Assembly (NCBI GenBank): GCA_001950395.1
Contig: BDLO01000001.1
Coordinates: 310,001 to 374,000 of the forward strand
DNA from: Coriobacteriaceae bacterium EMTCatB1
GTDB lineage: Bacteria > Actinomycetota > Coriobacteriia > Anaerosomatales > Anaerosomataceae
Direction: 5' to 3'
DNA length: 64,000 nt
The position numbers and the translations under genes are program-made. How positions within the stretch are numbered: position 1 is the stretch's first letter; each line of letters begins with the position of its first letter. Below the pieces are notes generated by a model. It ran no database searches. It was not told the origin of the DNA and worked only from the letters and a program-made list of their open reading frames with translations. Below, piece after piece: positions 40,426 to 50,559 of the stretch.

Positions 40426-42087
40426 TTGTCAGAGCGATTCCGTAAGGTACTCGCCGTGTCGCTCGCGGTCGTCCTCGCGCTCGGCATTTCCGGGTTGGCC
40501 GGATGCGCGAAGAAGACCGGTGGCGAGACAGGCGGCGAGACGGGCAACAAGCCCGTCAAGGGGGGCACGTTGAGCTTCTACCTCAACGAGCCGGCGTTCA
40601 TCGACCCGTACAACGCCCAGGAGAGCGAGGGCGTGCAGGTCGTGAGCGCGGTGTTCGACAGCCTGGTCGATTTCGACCCGATCACCTCGGAGATCCGGCC
40701 TGCGGCCGCCGAGAGCTGGGAGTCGAACGAGGACGCCACCGTGTGGACCTTCCATCTCCGCAAGGGAGCGAAGTTCCACAACGGCCGCGAGGTCAAGGCC
40801 GAGGACTTCAAGTACGCGTGGGAGCGCATCTGCAACCCGGAGAACAAGTCCGAGATCTCGTACCACCTGAGCGCTGTCAAGGGCTACGACGAGATGCAGG
40901 AAGGCAAGGCCACCGAGCTCGAGGGCGTCAAGGTCGTCGACGACTACACGCTCCAGGTGACCCTCAAGGAGCCGTTCGGCGACTTCGAGTACGTGGTCGG
41001 CCACCCGGCGCTCGCTCCGGTTCCGAAGGAGGAGCTGGACACTCCGGAGAAGGCGAAGGCCTTCGCGGACAAGCCCATCGGCAATGGCCCGTTCATGATG
41101 GCCGAGCCGTGGAAGCACGATCAGGAGATCAAGATCGTCCGCTTCGACGACTACTACGGGGAGCCGGCGTATCTCGATGGCGTCGACTTCAAGATCTTCA
41201 AGGACGAGGAGACCGCGTTCCTCGAGTTCAAGGCGGGGAACCTGGACTTCACCTCGATTCCGAGCGGCCAGTTGAAGGCCACCATCCAGCAGTACGGCGA
41301 GAGCCCGGACGGCTACACCGTCGAGCCCGGCAAGCAGGTGCTCACCGGATCTGAGCTGGCCGTCTACTACGTCATCCTGAACAACAAAGACAAGCTCTTG
41401 GCCAACAAGACCCTCCGTCAGGCGTTCTCGCTGGCCGTCAACCGCCAGGCCATCGTGGACAGCGTCTTCGAGGGCACCCGCGATCCGGCGACGGGCATCG
41501 TTCCGAAGGGCATCGTCGGTTACCAGGACGGCGCGTGGCCGTACGCGAAGTACGACAAGGAGCAGGCAGCGAAGCTGCTCGCAGAGGCCGGCTATCCTGA
41601 GGGCAAGGGCCTGCCGGAGGTCACTCTGTCGTACAACAGCGGGTCGGGCCACGAGGCCATCATGGAGCTCATCGCCTCCGACCTGAAGGCGCTGGGCGTC
41701 AACGTCAAGCTGGACGGCCAGGAGTGGGCTCAGTACCTGGACAAGCTGGATGCCGGCGAGTTCCAGATGGGTCGCCTCGGCTGGATCGCCGACTACCCGA
41801 TCATGGACAACTTCCTGTATCCGCTGTTCCAGTCCAAGAGCGCCGACAACCACTCCTTCTATGCGAACCCGCAGGTCGACTCGCTCTTGGCTGAGGCCCG
41901 CAAGACCCCCGATGCGGATGCTCGTATCGAGAAGTACCGCGAGGCCGAGCGCATGATCGGCGAGGACGCTCCGGTCATCCCGATCGTGTTCTACAAGCAC
42001 GGCCGCGTCGGCTCTGACCGCATCCGTGACTTCGTCTACGGCCCGATGGGAATCGCGGCCCTCGACAAGGCTTGGATCGCGCAGTAG
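40426..42087 (+). CDS. oppA: Oligopeptide ABC transporter substrate-binding lipoprotein
   Basis: Extracellular solute receptor (SBP family 5) of 553 aa. A lipoprotein signal peptide ends in LAGC (lipid-modified Cys near residue 26), followed by a Gly/Lys/Thr linker and the domain FYLNEPAFIDPYNAQESEGVQVVSAVFDSLVDFDP. RPAAAESWESNEDATVWTFHLRKGAKFHNG is the family signature region. The start is a rare TTG at 40426, chosen because AAGGGAGG lies six bases upstream and the signal peptide follows. It heads oppABCDF and is followed by a strong hairpin. Confidence 0.93.
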   Translation: MSERFRKVLAVSLAVVLALGISGLAGCAKKTGGETGGETGNKPVKGGTLSFYLNEPAFIDPYNAQESEGVQVVSAVFDSLVDFDPITSEIRPAAAESWESNEDATVWTFHLRKGAKFHNGREVKAEDFKYAWERICNPENKSEISYHLSAVKGYDEMQEGKATELEGVKVVDDYTLQVTLKEPFGDFEYVVGHPALAPVPKEELDTPEKAKAFADKPIGNGPFMMAEPWKHDQEIKIVRFDDYYGEPAYLDGVDFKIFKDEETAFLEFKAGNLDFTSIPSGQLKATIQQYGESPDGYTVEPGKQVLTGSELAVYYVILNNKDKLLANKTLRQAFSLAVNRQAIVDSVFEGTRDPATGIVPKGIVGYQDGAWPYAKYDKEQAAKLLAEAGYPEGKGLPEVTLSYNSGSGHEAIMELIASDLKALGVNVKLDGQEWAQYLDKLDAGEFQMGRLGWIADYPIMDNFLYPLFQSKSADNHSFYANPQVDSLLAEARKTPDADARIEKYREAERMIGEDAPVIPIVFYKHGRVGSDRIRDFVYGPMGIAALDKAWIAQ

Positions 42088-42113
42088 GGTACGCACCGTA
42101 CCTGGACGAACGA

Positions 42114-42146
42114 GCGGGAGGATGCCTGATCCAGGCATCCTCCCGC
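42114..42146 (+). terminator. Perfect 15-bp hairpin between oppA and oppB
   Basis: GCGGGAGGATGCCTG and its exact complement enclose a 3-nt ATC loop. A smaller palindrome (GGTACG-CAC-CGTACC, 42088-42102) precedes it immediately after the oppA stop. No T-run follows, so it probably acts as a partial terminator or mRNA 3' stabiliser that makes the binding protein more abundant than the permease, as in other SBP operons. Confidence 0.7.
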
Positions 42147-42200
42147 CAGTTGCGTGGCGGGCCGAGCGGCTCGCTGCTGCCGGACTAGTAAGGCACTCAG

Positions 42201-43172
42201 ATGCTCAAGTACATCGCAAGACGCATACTGCAGATGGTGCCGGTGTTCTTCGGCGTCACCATCCTGCTTTTCATCCTGCGCGCTCCCGGCGTGTTGCCGG
42301 GCGACCCGATACGCATGATCACCGGCGAGAAGGCCATCTCGCCCGCGCTCTATCAGGAGCTCGTGAAGGAGAACGGCCTCGACAAGCCGTTGCCCGTTCA
42401 GTACGTCACCTACCTTGGGAAGCTCGTCCACGGGGATCTCGGGCGTTCGTATCAGAAGGACCGTCCCGTGGTGGAGATATTCGCCGACAAGTACCCGAAC
42501 ACGATCCGGCTGGCGCTTGCTGCCATCGTGATCGAGATCATCGTCGGCATCGCGGCAGGCATCATCTCTGCCGTGAAGCAGTACTCGTTCCTGGACGTCG
42601 TGGTGACGCTCTCGACGTCCGTGCTCGTGTCGGTGCCGGTCTTCTGGCTCGGCATGATGTTCCAGGTCCTGCTCGGCATCAAACTCAAGGAATGGACCGG
42701 CGGAGCGTTCTACCTCCCGATGTCTGGCATGGGCTCGCCGCCTGACCTCGCACACCTGGTGCTGCCTGCAGTGACGCTGGCGTCGGTGTCGACTGCGTAC
42801 GCGGCTCGCATCACGCGCAGCCAACTCCTCGAGGTCATGGGCCAGGACTACATCCGCACCGCGGTCGCGAAGGGGCTGAGCGACAGAGCCGTCATCTTCA
42901 AGCACGCGCTCAAGAACGCGATGATCCCCGTCGTCACGTTCATCGGCCTCGACCTCGGCGCGATGATGAGCGGGGCCATCCTTACTGAGACGATCTTCAA
43001 CTGGCCAGGCGTCGGCTTGGAGATCTACTTCTCGATCCAGCAGCGCGATTGGCCGATTGTGATGGGCGGCGTGATCATCGTCGTGTTCGCCGTCATGCTC
43101 ATCAATCTCATCGTCGACATCTCGTACGCGTTCCTGGATCCGCGGATCCGGTACGGCGGACCGGCGAAGTGA
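42201..43172 (+). CDS. oppB: Oligopeptide ABC transporter permease OppB
   Basis: Inner-membrane permease of 323 aa with six helices. It opens MLKYIARRILQMVPVFFGVTILLFIL as in the family and carries the EAA-loop region AARITRSQLLEVMGQDYIRTAVAKGLSDRAVIFKHALKNAMIPV, which contacts the ATPases. It pairs with OppC to form the pore. Confidence 0.95.
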   Translation: MLKYIARRILQMVPVFFGVTILLFILRAPGVLPGDPIRMITGEKAISPALYQELVKENGLDKPLPVQYVTYLGKLVHGDLGRSYQKDRPVVEIFADKYPNTIRLALAAIVIEIIVGIAAGIISAVKQYSFLDVVVTLSTSVLVSVPVFWLGMMFQVLLGIKLKEWTGGAFYLPMSGMGSPPDLAHLVLPAVTLASVSTAYAARITRSQLLEVMGQDYIRTAVAKGLSDRAVIFKHALKNAMIPVVTFIGLDLGAMMSGAILTETIFNWPGVGLEIYFSIQQRDWPIVMGGVIIVVFAVMLINLIVDISYAFLDPRIRYGGPAK

Positions 43173-43185
43173 GGGGGTGGCAGAC

Positions 43186-44175
43186 GTGACTGACAAGCAC
43201 ATCCACGACCCCCTCGCCGAGGAAGGGCATCCCGTGAAGGACTTTCGCACCGGAGTCCCGGCGACGCCGCCGACCGAAGACGTGCCGGCTTCGGCCATCG
43301 CGTCTCGCAGCAGCAGGACGCTGTGGGGCGACGCGTGGCGCCGATTGCGCAAGAACAAGCTCGCGATGGCTGGGCTCATTTGGGCGATCATCATGATTCT
43401 GGTCGCGCTGAGCGCGGACTTGTGGGTCCCGCAACGCTTCGGCGATCCCAAGTACATCGACACCACGACGGTGAGCCAGCGGATGCTTCTGCCTCCGAGC
43501 GCAGCGCACCCGTTCGGCACCGACCGCATGGGCAGAGACATTTTCGCGCGCGTGGTGTACGGATCGAGGATCTCGCTCGCGGTCGGCGTCATCGCCGTGG
43601 CGATCGAGGTGGTCATCGGGCTCATACTGGGCGCGATCGCCGCGTACTACGGGAAGCTGTGGGACTCGGTCATCATGCGCATCGCCGACGTGTTCCTCGC
43701 GTTCCCGTACATCTTGTTCGCCATCGCTCTGATCGCGGTGATGGGCAAGGGCTTCATGAACGTGTTCATCGCCATCGGCATACTCGGTTGGCCGTCGATC
43801 GCCCGCGTGTTCCGCGGCTCGATCCTCTCGGTGAAGGAGAACGAGTACGTCGACGCGGCGCGCGCCCTTGGGGCGTCGGATCTTCGGATCATGACGCGCC
43901 ACATCATGCCGAACGCGATCGCACCGATCATCGTGTACGCGACGATGAGCATCGGTGGCGCCATCCTCACCGAGGCGGCGCTGTCGTTCCTCGGCATGGG
44001 CGTCCAGCCTCCGACGCCGTCCTGGGGGCTGATGCTCTCCGACGCGCGCGCGTTCATGTTCACTGCGCCCTGGGTCATGATCTATCCGGGCTTCGCCATC
44101 CTGACGACCGTGCTCGCATTCGTGCTGCTCGGCGACGGTCTGCGCGACGCCCTCGACGTGAAGATGAAGGACTGA
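43186..44175 (+). CDS. oppC: Oligopeptide ABC transporter permease OppC
   Basis: Second permease subunit, 329 aa. A hydrophilic N-terminus of about 50 residues precedes WRRLRKNKLAMAGLIWAIIMILVALSADL. HPFGTDRMGRDIFARVVYGSRISLAVGV and the EAA loop EYVDAARALGASDLRIMTRHIMPNAIAPIIVY are diagnostic. GTG 43186 is preferred over GTG 43177 because GAGGGGG then sits at normal spacing. Confidence 0.93.
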   Translation: MTDKHIHDPLAEEGHPVKDFRTGVPATPPTEDVPASAIASRSSRTLWGDAWRRLRKNKLAMAGLIWAIIMILVALSADLWVPQRFGDPKYIDTTTVSQRMLLPPSAAHPFGTDRMGRDIFARVVYGSRISLAVGVIAVAIEVVIGLILGAIAAYYGKLWDSVIMRIADVFLAFPYILFAIALIAVMGKGFMNVFIAIGILGWPSIARVFRGSILSVKENEYVDAARALGASDLRIMTRHIMPNAIAPIIVYATMSIGGAILTEAALSFLGMGVQPPTPSWGLMLSDARAFMFTAPWVMIYPGFAILTTVLAFVLLGDGLRDALDVKMKD

Positions 44176-44178
44176 GCG

Positions 44179-45191
44179 ATGGAGACGCTTCTTGCAGTCG
44201 AGAACCTGAAGACGTACTTCTTCACGCGCGACGGCGTCGTGAAGGCGGTCGACGGCGTGAGCTTTTCGCTGGAGCGAGGCCAGACCCTTGGCGTCGTGGG
44301 CGAGTCGGGTTCGGGCAAGTCCGTGACCGCGATGTCGATCATGCGGCTCATCAAAGGCCCGCAGGGTCGCGTCGTTGAGGGCTCGATCCACTTCAAGGGC
44401 CAAGACGTCCTTGCGATGGACGACGAGGCGGTCCGGGACTTGCGCGGGAACCGCATCGCGATGATCTTCCAGGACCCGATGACGTCGCTCAATCCCGTGT
44501 TCCGCGTCGGCGACCAGATCGCCGAGTCGCTTCGCGTGCACAAGGGGCTGAGCAAGGCCGAAGCGTTCGAGCGAGCCGTCGAGCTTCTGAAACTGGTCGG
44601 CATCCCGAAGGCAGAGGCACGTGCCAGGGACTATCCGCATCAGTTCTCCGGCGGCATGCGGCAGCGGGCGATGATCGCCATGGCCCTTGCGTGCGACCCG
44701 GACATTCTCATCGCGGACGAGCCCACCACTGCGCTCGACGTGACCATCCAAGCGCAGATCCTCGAGCTCATGATCGAGCTTCAGGAGCGCACGGGCTCGG
44801 CCATCATCATGATCACCCACGACCTCGGCGTCGTGGCGGACATGGCCGACAACGTCCTGGTGATGTACGCGGGCAAGCCGGTCGAGTTCGGGACCGCGGA
44901 CGAGGTCTTCTACTCGCCGCTCCATCCCTACACCTGGGGCCTGCTCGATAGCCTGCCGCGGCACGACGTGTCGGAGAAAGGCGAGCTCGTGCCGATCGTC
45001 GGGCAGCCGCCGAGTCTGATCGACGTCCCGCCGGGATGCGCCTTCCACCCGCGCTGCCCGTACGCGCGGGAGATTTGCCGCACGCAGGTGCCTCAGTTCC
45101 GCGCCATCGAGGGAGATCACGGCTCAGCGTGCCACTTCTCGACCGACCCGTCGTTCCGACGCGGGACGGCGAGCAGGACGGAGGTGACGGC

Positions 45192-45195
<4 letters not shown>
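44179..45195 (+). CDS. oppD: Oligopeptide ABC transporter ATP-binding protein OppD
   Basis: ATPase of 338 aa: Walker [12 protein letters not shown]-loop [11 protein letters not shown], signature [15 protein letters not shown], Walker [16 protein letters not shown]-loop MITHDLGVV. The C-terminal extension contains the clustered cysteines [17 protein letters not shown] typical of OppD/DppD. It overlaps oppF by 4 nt. Confidence 0.95.
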
Positions 45196-46229
<1,034 letters not shown>

Positions 46230-46313
46230 AGCGCGAGGAGGGTCACGAGAATCTCTGGAACGCGAGAATCGGTTCTGATACACTTCCCCTCGCTGTCCTT
46301 GCGGCAGCTGCCT

Positions 46314-46400
46314 GTCGGAGTGGCGGAATGGCAGACGCGCTAGGTTGAGGGCCTAGTGTCCACTTAGGACGTGTGGGTTCAACTCCCACCTCCGACACCA
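46314..46400 (+). tRNA. tRNA-Leu (GAG anticodon), CCA encoded
   Basis: The acceptor stem GTCGGAG/CTCCGAC encloses a D arm (GGCGGAATGGCAGACGC) and an anticodon stem CTAGG/CCTAG with loop TTGAGGG. The anticodon GAG (46347-46349) reads CUC/CUU leucine codons. A long class II variable arm and T arm GTGGG-TTCAACT-CCCAC follow. The discriminator A is followed by an encoded CCA (46398-46400). A weak -10-like TACACT is at 46279. Confidence 0.97.
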
Positions 46401-46406
46401 GAGACA

Positions 46407-46441
46407 ACAACCGGGCGGTCCTCTAAGGGCCGCCCGGTTGT
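46407..46441. terminator. Bidirectional hairpin after tRNA-Leu
   Basis: ACAACCGGGCGG and CCGCCCGGTTGT form a 12-bp stem extendable through TCC/GGG, starting seven bases after the tRNA. It lies between the convergent tRNA and phosphatase genes and can serve both strands. T-runs are short on either side. Confidence 0.75.
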
Positions 46442-46462
46442 GCGTCTTCGTCAGGAAGCTTG

Positions 46463-48496
46463 CTACGCGGCGTCGTCGTCCAGCCGCAGCGCGACGATAG
46501 CGATGTCGTCCACGTGCTCTCCGTCTGCGTGGGCCGAAACCGCGGCGAGCAGCGCATCTGCGATGGACTGCGGGTCGGACGTGCCGAGGAGGTCCAACGT
46601 CTCCCGCACGCGCCTCTCACCGAACGGGTCGTTGCCGCGGCGCGCGTCGAGGACCCCGTCGCTGAACATGACGAGCACATGTTCAGGCGCGAGCGGGATT
46701 CGAAACTCCTCGTACTGCGTGCCAGGGAACATTCCGAGCGGCAGGTTCCTGACCGTGTCGTGCTCGACGCAGCCGTCGATCGAGCACACGATGGGATCCG
46801 GATGCCCCGCGCTTGCGGCGGTGAACACGCCGCTAGCGACGTCGACCACCCCGAAGATCGCGGTGGCGAACGCTTCGCCCGGGAGGAGCCGAGACAGCAC
46901 CTCGTTGGCGGCCGCGAGCACCCGGGCAGGCGACCGCTCTCGCAGGGCGAGCGCGTGGAATGCGGTGCGCGTGACGAAGCTCGACAGCGCTGCGTCGATC
47001 CCCTTGCCTGACACGTCGCCCATGAGCACCGCATGGCGGCCGTCAGGGAGCGTGAATGCGTCGTAGAAGTCACCTCCGATCCTGGCGATGCGGTCGGCCG
47101 AGCGGTACACGTGCCCCAGCCGCACTCCAGGGAGGGCGTCGGGCATGGTGAGGATGGCGTCTCGCAGCCCTTCGACGACTCGCGATTGGGCTGACTGCAG
47201 GCGCTCGTTCGAGATGGCGAGGCCAAGCGCCGTGGCAAGCCGCGCAGCGAATCCGCGGTCGACCTCCTGGAACCCGGTCCGTGCTCCGCGTTTGACGAAG
47301 GTGAGAGCCCCCAAGACCTCGTTTCGCGCGACGAGCGGCGCGACGAGGAGCGCCGTGATGCCGAACCGCGCAGCGAAGTCGCCATCGACCCGGGGGTCGC
47401 GCAAAGGATCGTTCGAGATGACGGGGGAGCGCTTCTCTGCTGCCAGCGCCAGGTGACGACCTGAGGATCCTTCCCGGCGCAAGCCGATCACGGTGCGGTC
47501 GAAGCCGCGCGCGTGAGTCACGACCCAGCCGGAGCCCCGCTTCGCGGTCATCGCGGCGCCGTCTGCCCCGAGCGCCTCGGCGCCGATTTCGAGCACGCGC
47601 TGAACGACGGCGTCCAGCGGCTCGGCGCGAGCGATCATGGTGCTCACTGCGCTCATCGCGTCGCTTCGCTGTTTCGCGCTGCGCAGCGCTCGATCCGTCT
47701 CTTCGAGCTGGGCGTTGCGAAGACTGATCTCCCTGAAGAGCACTGCTTGCGGCTCTTCGAGAGCGGTAACGACCACCGCCCGGTACATCGCATACGCGCC
47801 GAGGATGCGGAGGACATGCCCCAGGAGGTTCGAGATCGCGTACGGGTCCTGATACAGCGTGAAGAGCCCCTCGGACGCGATCATGAAGCCGACGGACCAC
47901 CGTAGCAGCCGCCCTGCATTCGGGAGCAGATCGTCCGATCGTCGCTGAAAGCCGTAGACAGCCGCAGCAAGGACGACGACCGTCGCTGCTTCGGCGGCGA
48001 TCTTGAACGGCGTAAGACCTGCAGGCGTCAGGCATCGCGGGAACACACCGGCCGCGATGGACGCAACAATCAAAGCAGCGGCTCCCGAGGTGACGGCGAG
48101 CACTTGCCATGCTGCTGGCGTGCGGCGGGTGCTGTGAGATGCTGCAAGCAGCGTGGCCGCCTGCAGAAACCGTGCAGCCACCCAGAGCTGGGTCGGTACG
48201 TCGACGGACCCGGTGGAGATGAGATCCACGCCCTTGTACGTGAGCATGTGGAGGACGTCTATCGCTGCGATCGGCGCGGCCGAGGCGCCGATCACGAGAA
48301 GCGCGCCGTTCTTCAAGTGCCGCCTGGAGTGCCACACGATGGTGAACAAGCTGAATTGGACGGCGATGGCGAAGAGTTCCGCGAGCGTGTGGAAGAGCGG
48401 GTAGCTGTACAGCCGCGTGGATACGAGCCCTGCGATCGCGAGGAGGCCGGGCAGGTAGCTGGCGAGCGAGGCGAGCGTGCGACGAGAGGCGGCCAT
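46463..48496 (-). CDS. MASE3-GAF-SpoIIE (PP2C-type) phosphatase
   Basis: Membrane sensor phosphatase of 677 aa. Residues 1-245 hold about seven hydrophobic segments with the MASE3 look (YPLFHTLAELFAIAVQFSLFTIVWHSRRHLKNGALLVIGASAAPIAAIDVLHML). A short coiled coil leads to a GAF domain (about 290-440). The C-terminal SpoIIE/PP2C phosphatase has ARIGGDFYDAFTLPDGRHAVLMGDVSGKGIDAAL with metal-binding Asp residues and VLVMFSDGVLDAR plus EHVDDIAIVALRL. Such proteins usually dephosphorylate an anti-anti-sigma factor; none is adjacent here. The signal sensed is unknown. Confidence 0.88.
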   Translation of the reverse strand: MAASRRTLASLASYLPGLLAIAGLVSTRLYSYPLFHTLAELFAIAVQFSLFTIVWHSRRHLKNGALLVIGASAAPIAAIDVLHMLTYKGVDLISTGSVDVPTQLWVAARFLQAATLLAASHSTRRTPAAWQVLAVTSGAAALIVASIAAGVFPRCLTPAGLTPFKIAAEAATVVVLAAAVYGFQRRSDDLLPNAGRLLRWSVGFMIASEGLFTLYQDPYAISNLLGHVLRILGAYAMYRAVVVTALEEPQAVLFREISLRNAQLEETDRALRSAKQRSDAMSAVSTMIARAEPLDAVVQRVLEIGAEALGADGAAMTAKRGSGWVVTHARGFDRTVIGLRREGSSGRHLALAAEKRSPVISNDPLRDPRVDGDFAARFGITALLVAPLVARNEVLGALTFVKRGARTGFQEVDRGFAARLATALGLAISNERLQSAQSRVVEGLRDAILTMPDALPGVRLGHVYRSADRIARIGGDFYDAFTLPDGRHAVLMGDVSGKGIDAALSSFVTRTAFHALALRERSPARVLAAANEVLSRLLPGEAFATAIFGVVDVASGVFTAASAGHPDPIVCSIDGCVEHDTVRNLPLGMFPGTQYEEFRIPLAPEHVLVMFSDGVLDARRGNDPFGERRVRETLDLLGTSDPQSIADALLAAVSAHADGEHVDDIAIVALRLDDDAA

Positions 48497-48585
48497 GACC
48501 GGATTCTACCAGCCGAATGCGACATACGGCACGCCTTGGCCGTGATGCGTCCCGTATACTGGTCGAGGTCAGGCTGAGGAGGCGT

Positions 48586-49281
48586 ATGCTGCCGTTCGCT
48601 CGGATCGAGGTCGGTTCGCCTTCAGAGAGGCGGTGCAGGCTGTGCCGACCGCGTCAAGCGCAGGTGACGTGGCGTTCTGTGGCCGACGTCGCCTCGGAGC
48701 TGCGCGAGGTCGCGTCGGATTGGACGGCGCCACTCGGGCCGAACGTGTTCCTGGGCGGTGCGGAGCCGTTCGAGCACCCTTCGTTGCCGAGCATCGTTGC
48801 TGCGGCGGTCGATGCTGGTTTCGAGCGAGTGGGCATCGAGACGGACGCGACGGCTCTTGCCAGAGGAGAGAACGCCCGCGGCTCGCTCCTCGCGGGTGTG
48901 CGGCATCTGAGGGCGGTGCTGTTCGGCGTGGGCGATCTCGGCGATGCGATGGCAGGGCCGCCGGGCTTCTCGGCAGCCGCTCTTTCCGGGATCGAGCGCT
49001 ACGCGGAGGTCGCGAGGCGCGAAGGCATCGCAGTAGCCATATCGGCGGTCGTGCCTGTCTGCAAGCACAACGTCGATCTGTTGCCGGTGATCGTCGCGTC
49101 CGCCGCGGCCGCCGGCGCAGGCTGCGTGGTGCTGGATGCGGCTGAGCCAGTCGCTCCCGCGGCTGCCGCAACGGTCGCCGCAGCGTGCGACACCGGCATC
49201 GTGAACCGAGCATGGGTGGAGGTCCACGGTCTTCCCCTTCCTGCGTCGCACGAGGCGCATCGCGCGGGGGAGGCGATGTGA
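48586..49281 (+). CDS. Radical-SAM-like protein with incomplete cluster motif
   Basis: A 231-aa TIM-barrel-like protein. The N-terminus SPSERRCRLC aligns with a radical-SAM CxxxCxxC in which the first Cys is Ser13, leaving Cys17 and Cys20. FLGGAEPFEHPSLPSIVAAAVDAGFERVGIETDATAL (about 56-92) resembles the radical-SAM GGEP segment. The rest has the repeating strand-helix pattern of the barrel. It overlaps by 4 nt a genuine B12/radical-SAM gene, so it may be a degenerate partner subunit. The ATG follows GAGGAGGCGT. Radical chemistry is doubtful without the third Cys. Confidence 0.55.
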   Translation: MLPFARIEVGSPSERRCRLCRPRQAQVTWRSVADVASELREVASDWTAPLGPNVFLGGAEPFEHPSLPSIVAAAVDAGFERVGIETDATALARGENARGSLLAGVRHLRAVLFGVGDLGDAMAGPPGFSAAALSGIERYAEVARREGIAVAISAVVPVCKHNVDLLPVIVASAAAAGAGCVVLDAAEPVAPAAAATVAAACDTGIVNRAWVEVHGLPLPASHEAHRAGEAM

Positions 49282-50549
49282 GGTTGGCTCCGCTCAAGGT
49301 CGTCTTCCTGGCTCTCAACAGCCCTGGCTACCGCTCGCTCGGGTGCGCGTACGTCCGCGCCTACGCGCAGCAAAGCGGGCGTCTCCGCGGGAAGGCAGCG
49401 TTCACGACGCTCGACCTCGACGTCGGCACTGACCCGTGGTGGGTCGCGTATCGCGTGCTGCAACTGGAGCCGGACGTCGTGGCCGCCTCCGTGATGTGCT
49501 GGTCCGCGCGCGACACGTACGAAGCGCTTCGCATCGTCAAGGCGGCTGCCCCGGACACGTTCGTCGTCGCAGGCGGGCCTGAAGTCTCACCGATCGCTGA
49601 GGCAGTGCTCGTGAGGCATCCGGAGATCGACGTCGTCGTCACCGGAGAAGGAGAGGTGACGTTCGCCGAGATGCTGTCCGCGTACGCGGAGGGCCGGCCC
49701 TTGGGACGCGTGGACGGCATCGCGTTTCGTGCAGACGACGGCGCGGTGCGCGCCACTGCGCCACGGCAGTTGGTGAGCGCCTTAGACGAGCTCCCGTCGC
49801 CGTACCTGACCGGCGTGCTCCAGCCGATCGACGGCGCCACCTACATCGAGACGTATCGTGGGTGCCCTCACCAGTGCGGATACTGCTTCGAGAGCAAGGG
49901 CAGCACCCGCGTCCGAAGCTTCTCGAAGCAGCGCGTCGAAGCCGAGATCGCGTTCGTCGCGTCGGCGCCGAACGTGAGGACGTTCTCGTTCATCGATCCG
50001 GTGTTCAACCTCACACGCGAACGTCTTGAATGGCTGTCCAGCGTCCTGCGGCCGTACGCGGACAAGGGCGCCAGGGTGCACACCGTCGAGGTCGACATCG
50101 AGCGCATCGACGACGAAGACGCCGATTTGCTCGCGCGAGCCGGGGTAGCGTCGGTCGAGACCGGGCCGCAGACGATCGGTTCGCGCGCGCTCGAGGCGTG
50201 CAGGCGCCGCTTCGACCGGGAGCGCTTCGTCGCGGGCGTGGAGGCGTGCAAGCGCCATGGTATCCGCGTGGAGTGCGACCTGATCGTCGGTCTTCCCGGA
50301 GACACGGTCGACGACGCGCTTGAGAGCATGCGGTTCTGCCTGAGCTTGGATCCGGGCAAGATCCAGGTCTCCACCCTGCGGGTGCTGCCAGGCACGGACT
50401 TCTGGGTGCGGGCCGGCGAGCACGGCCTCGTGTTCGATCCAGAGCCGCCCCACGAGATCATACAGACGCGCGAGGCGAGCTTCGTGGACTTGCGGCGCGC
50501 GGAGGCGCGGCTGACGTGGCTGCAGCGGCAGTACGAGGCGAAAGTGTGA
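49278..50549 (+). CDS. B12-binding-domain radical SAM protein
   Basis: A 423-aa enzyme with an N-terminal cobalamin-binding-like Rossmann domain (about 1-140; AGGPEVSPIAEAVLVRHPEIDVVVTGEGEVTFAEML). A radical-SAM barrel follows, with the cluster motif YRGCPHQCGYC at Cys196, Cys200, Cys203 and downstream IETGPQTIGSRALEACRR and VECDLIVGLPGDTVDDALESMRFC. The usual His of the DxHxxG cobalamin ligand is not apparent, so B12 binding is unproven. The GTG start overlaps the upstream radical-SAM-like gene; an aminotransferase follows after 10 bp. The substrate is unknown. Confidence 0.85.
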   Translation: MRLAPLKVVFLALNSPGYRSLGCAYVRAYAQQSGRLRGKAAFTTLDLDVGTDPWWVAYRVLQLEPDVVAASVMCWSARDTYEALRIVKAAAPDTFVVAGGPEVSPIAEAVLVRHPEIDVVVTGEGEVTFAEMLSAYAEGRPLGRVDGIAFRADDGAVRATAPRQLVSALDELPSPYLTGVLQPIDGATYIETYRGCPHQCGYCFESKGSTRVRSFSKQRVEAEIAFVASAPNVRTFSFIDPVFNLTRERLEWLSSVLRPYADKGARVHTVEVDIERIDDEDADLLARAGVASVETGPQTIGSRALEACRRRFDRERFVAGVEACKRHGIRVECDLIVGLPGDTVDDALESMRFCLSLDPGKIQVSTLRVLPGTDFWVRAGEHGLVFDPEPPHEIIQTREASFVDLRRAEARLTWLQRQYEAKV

Positions 50550-50559
50550 GGAGGCGTCC

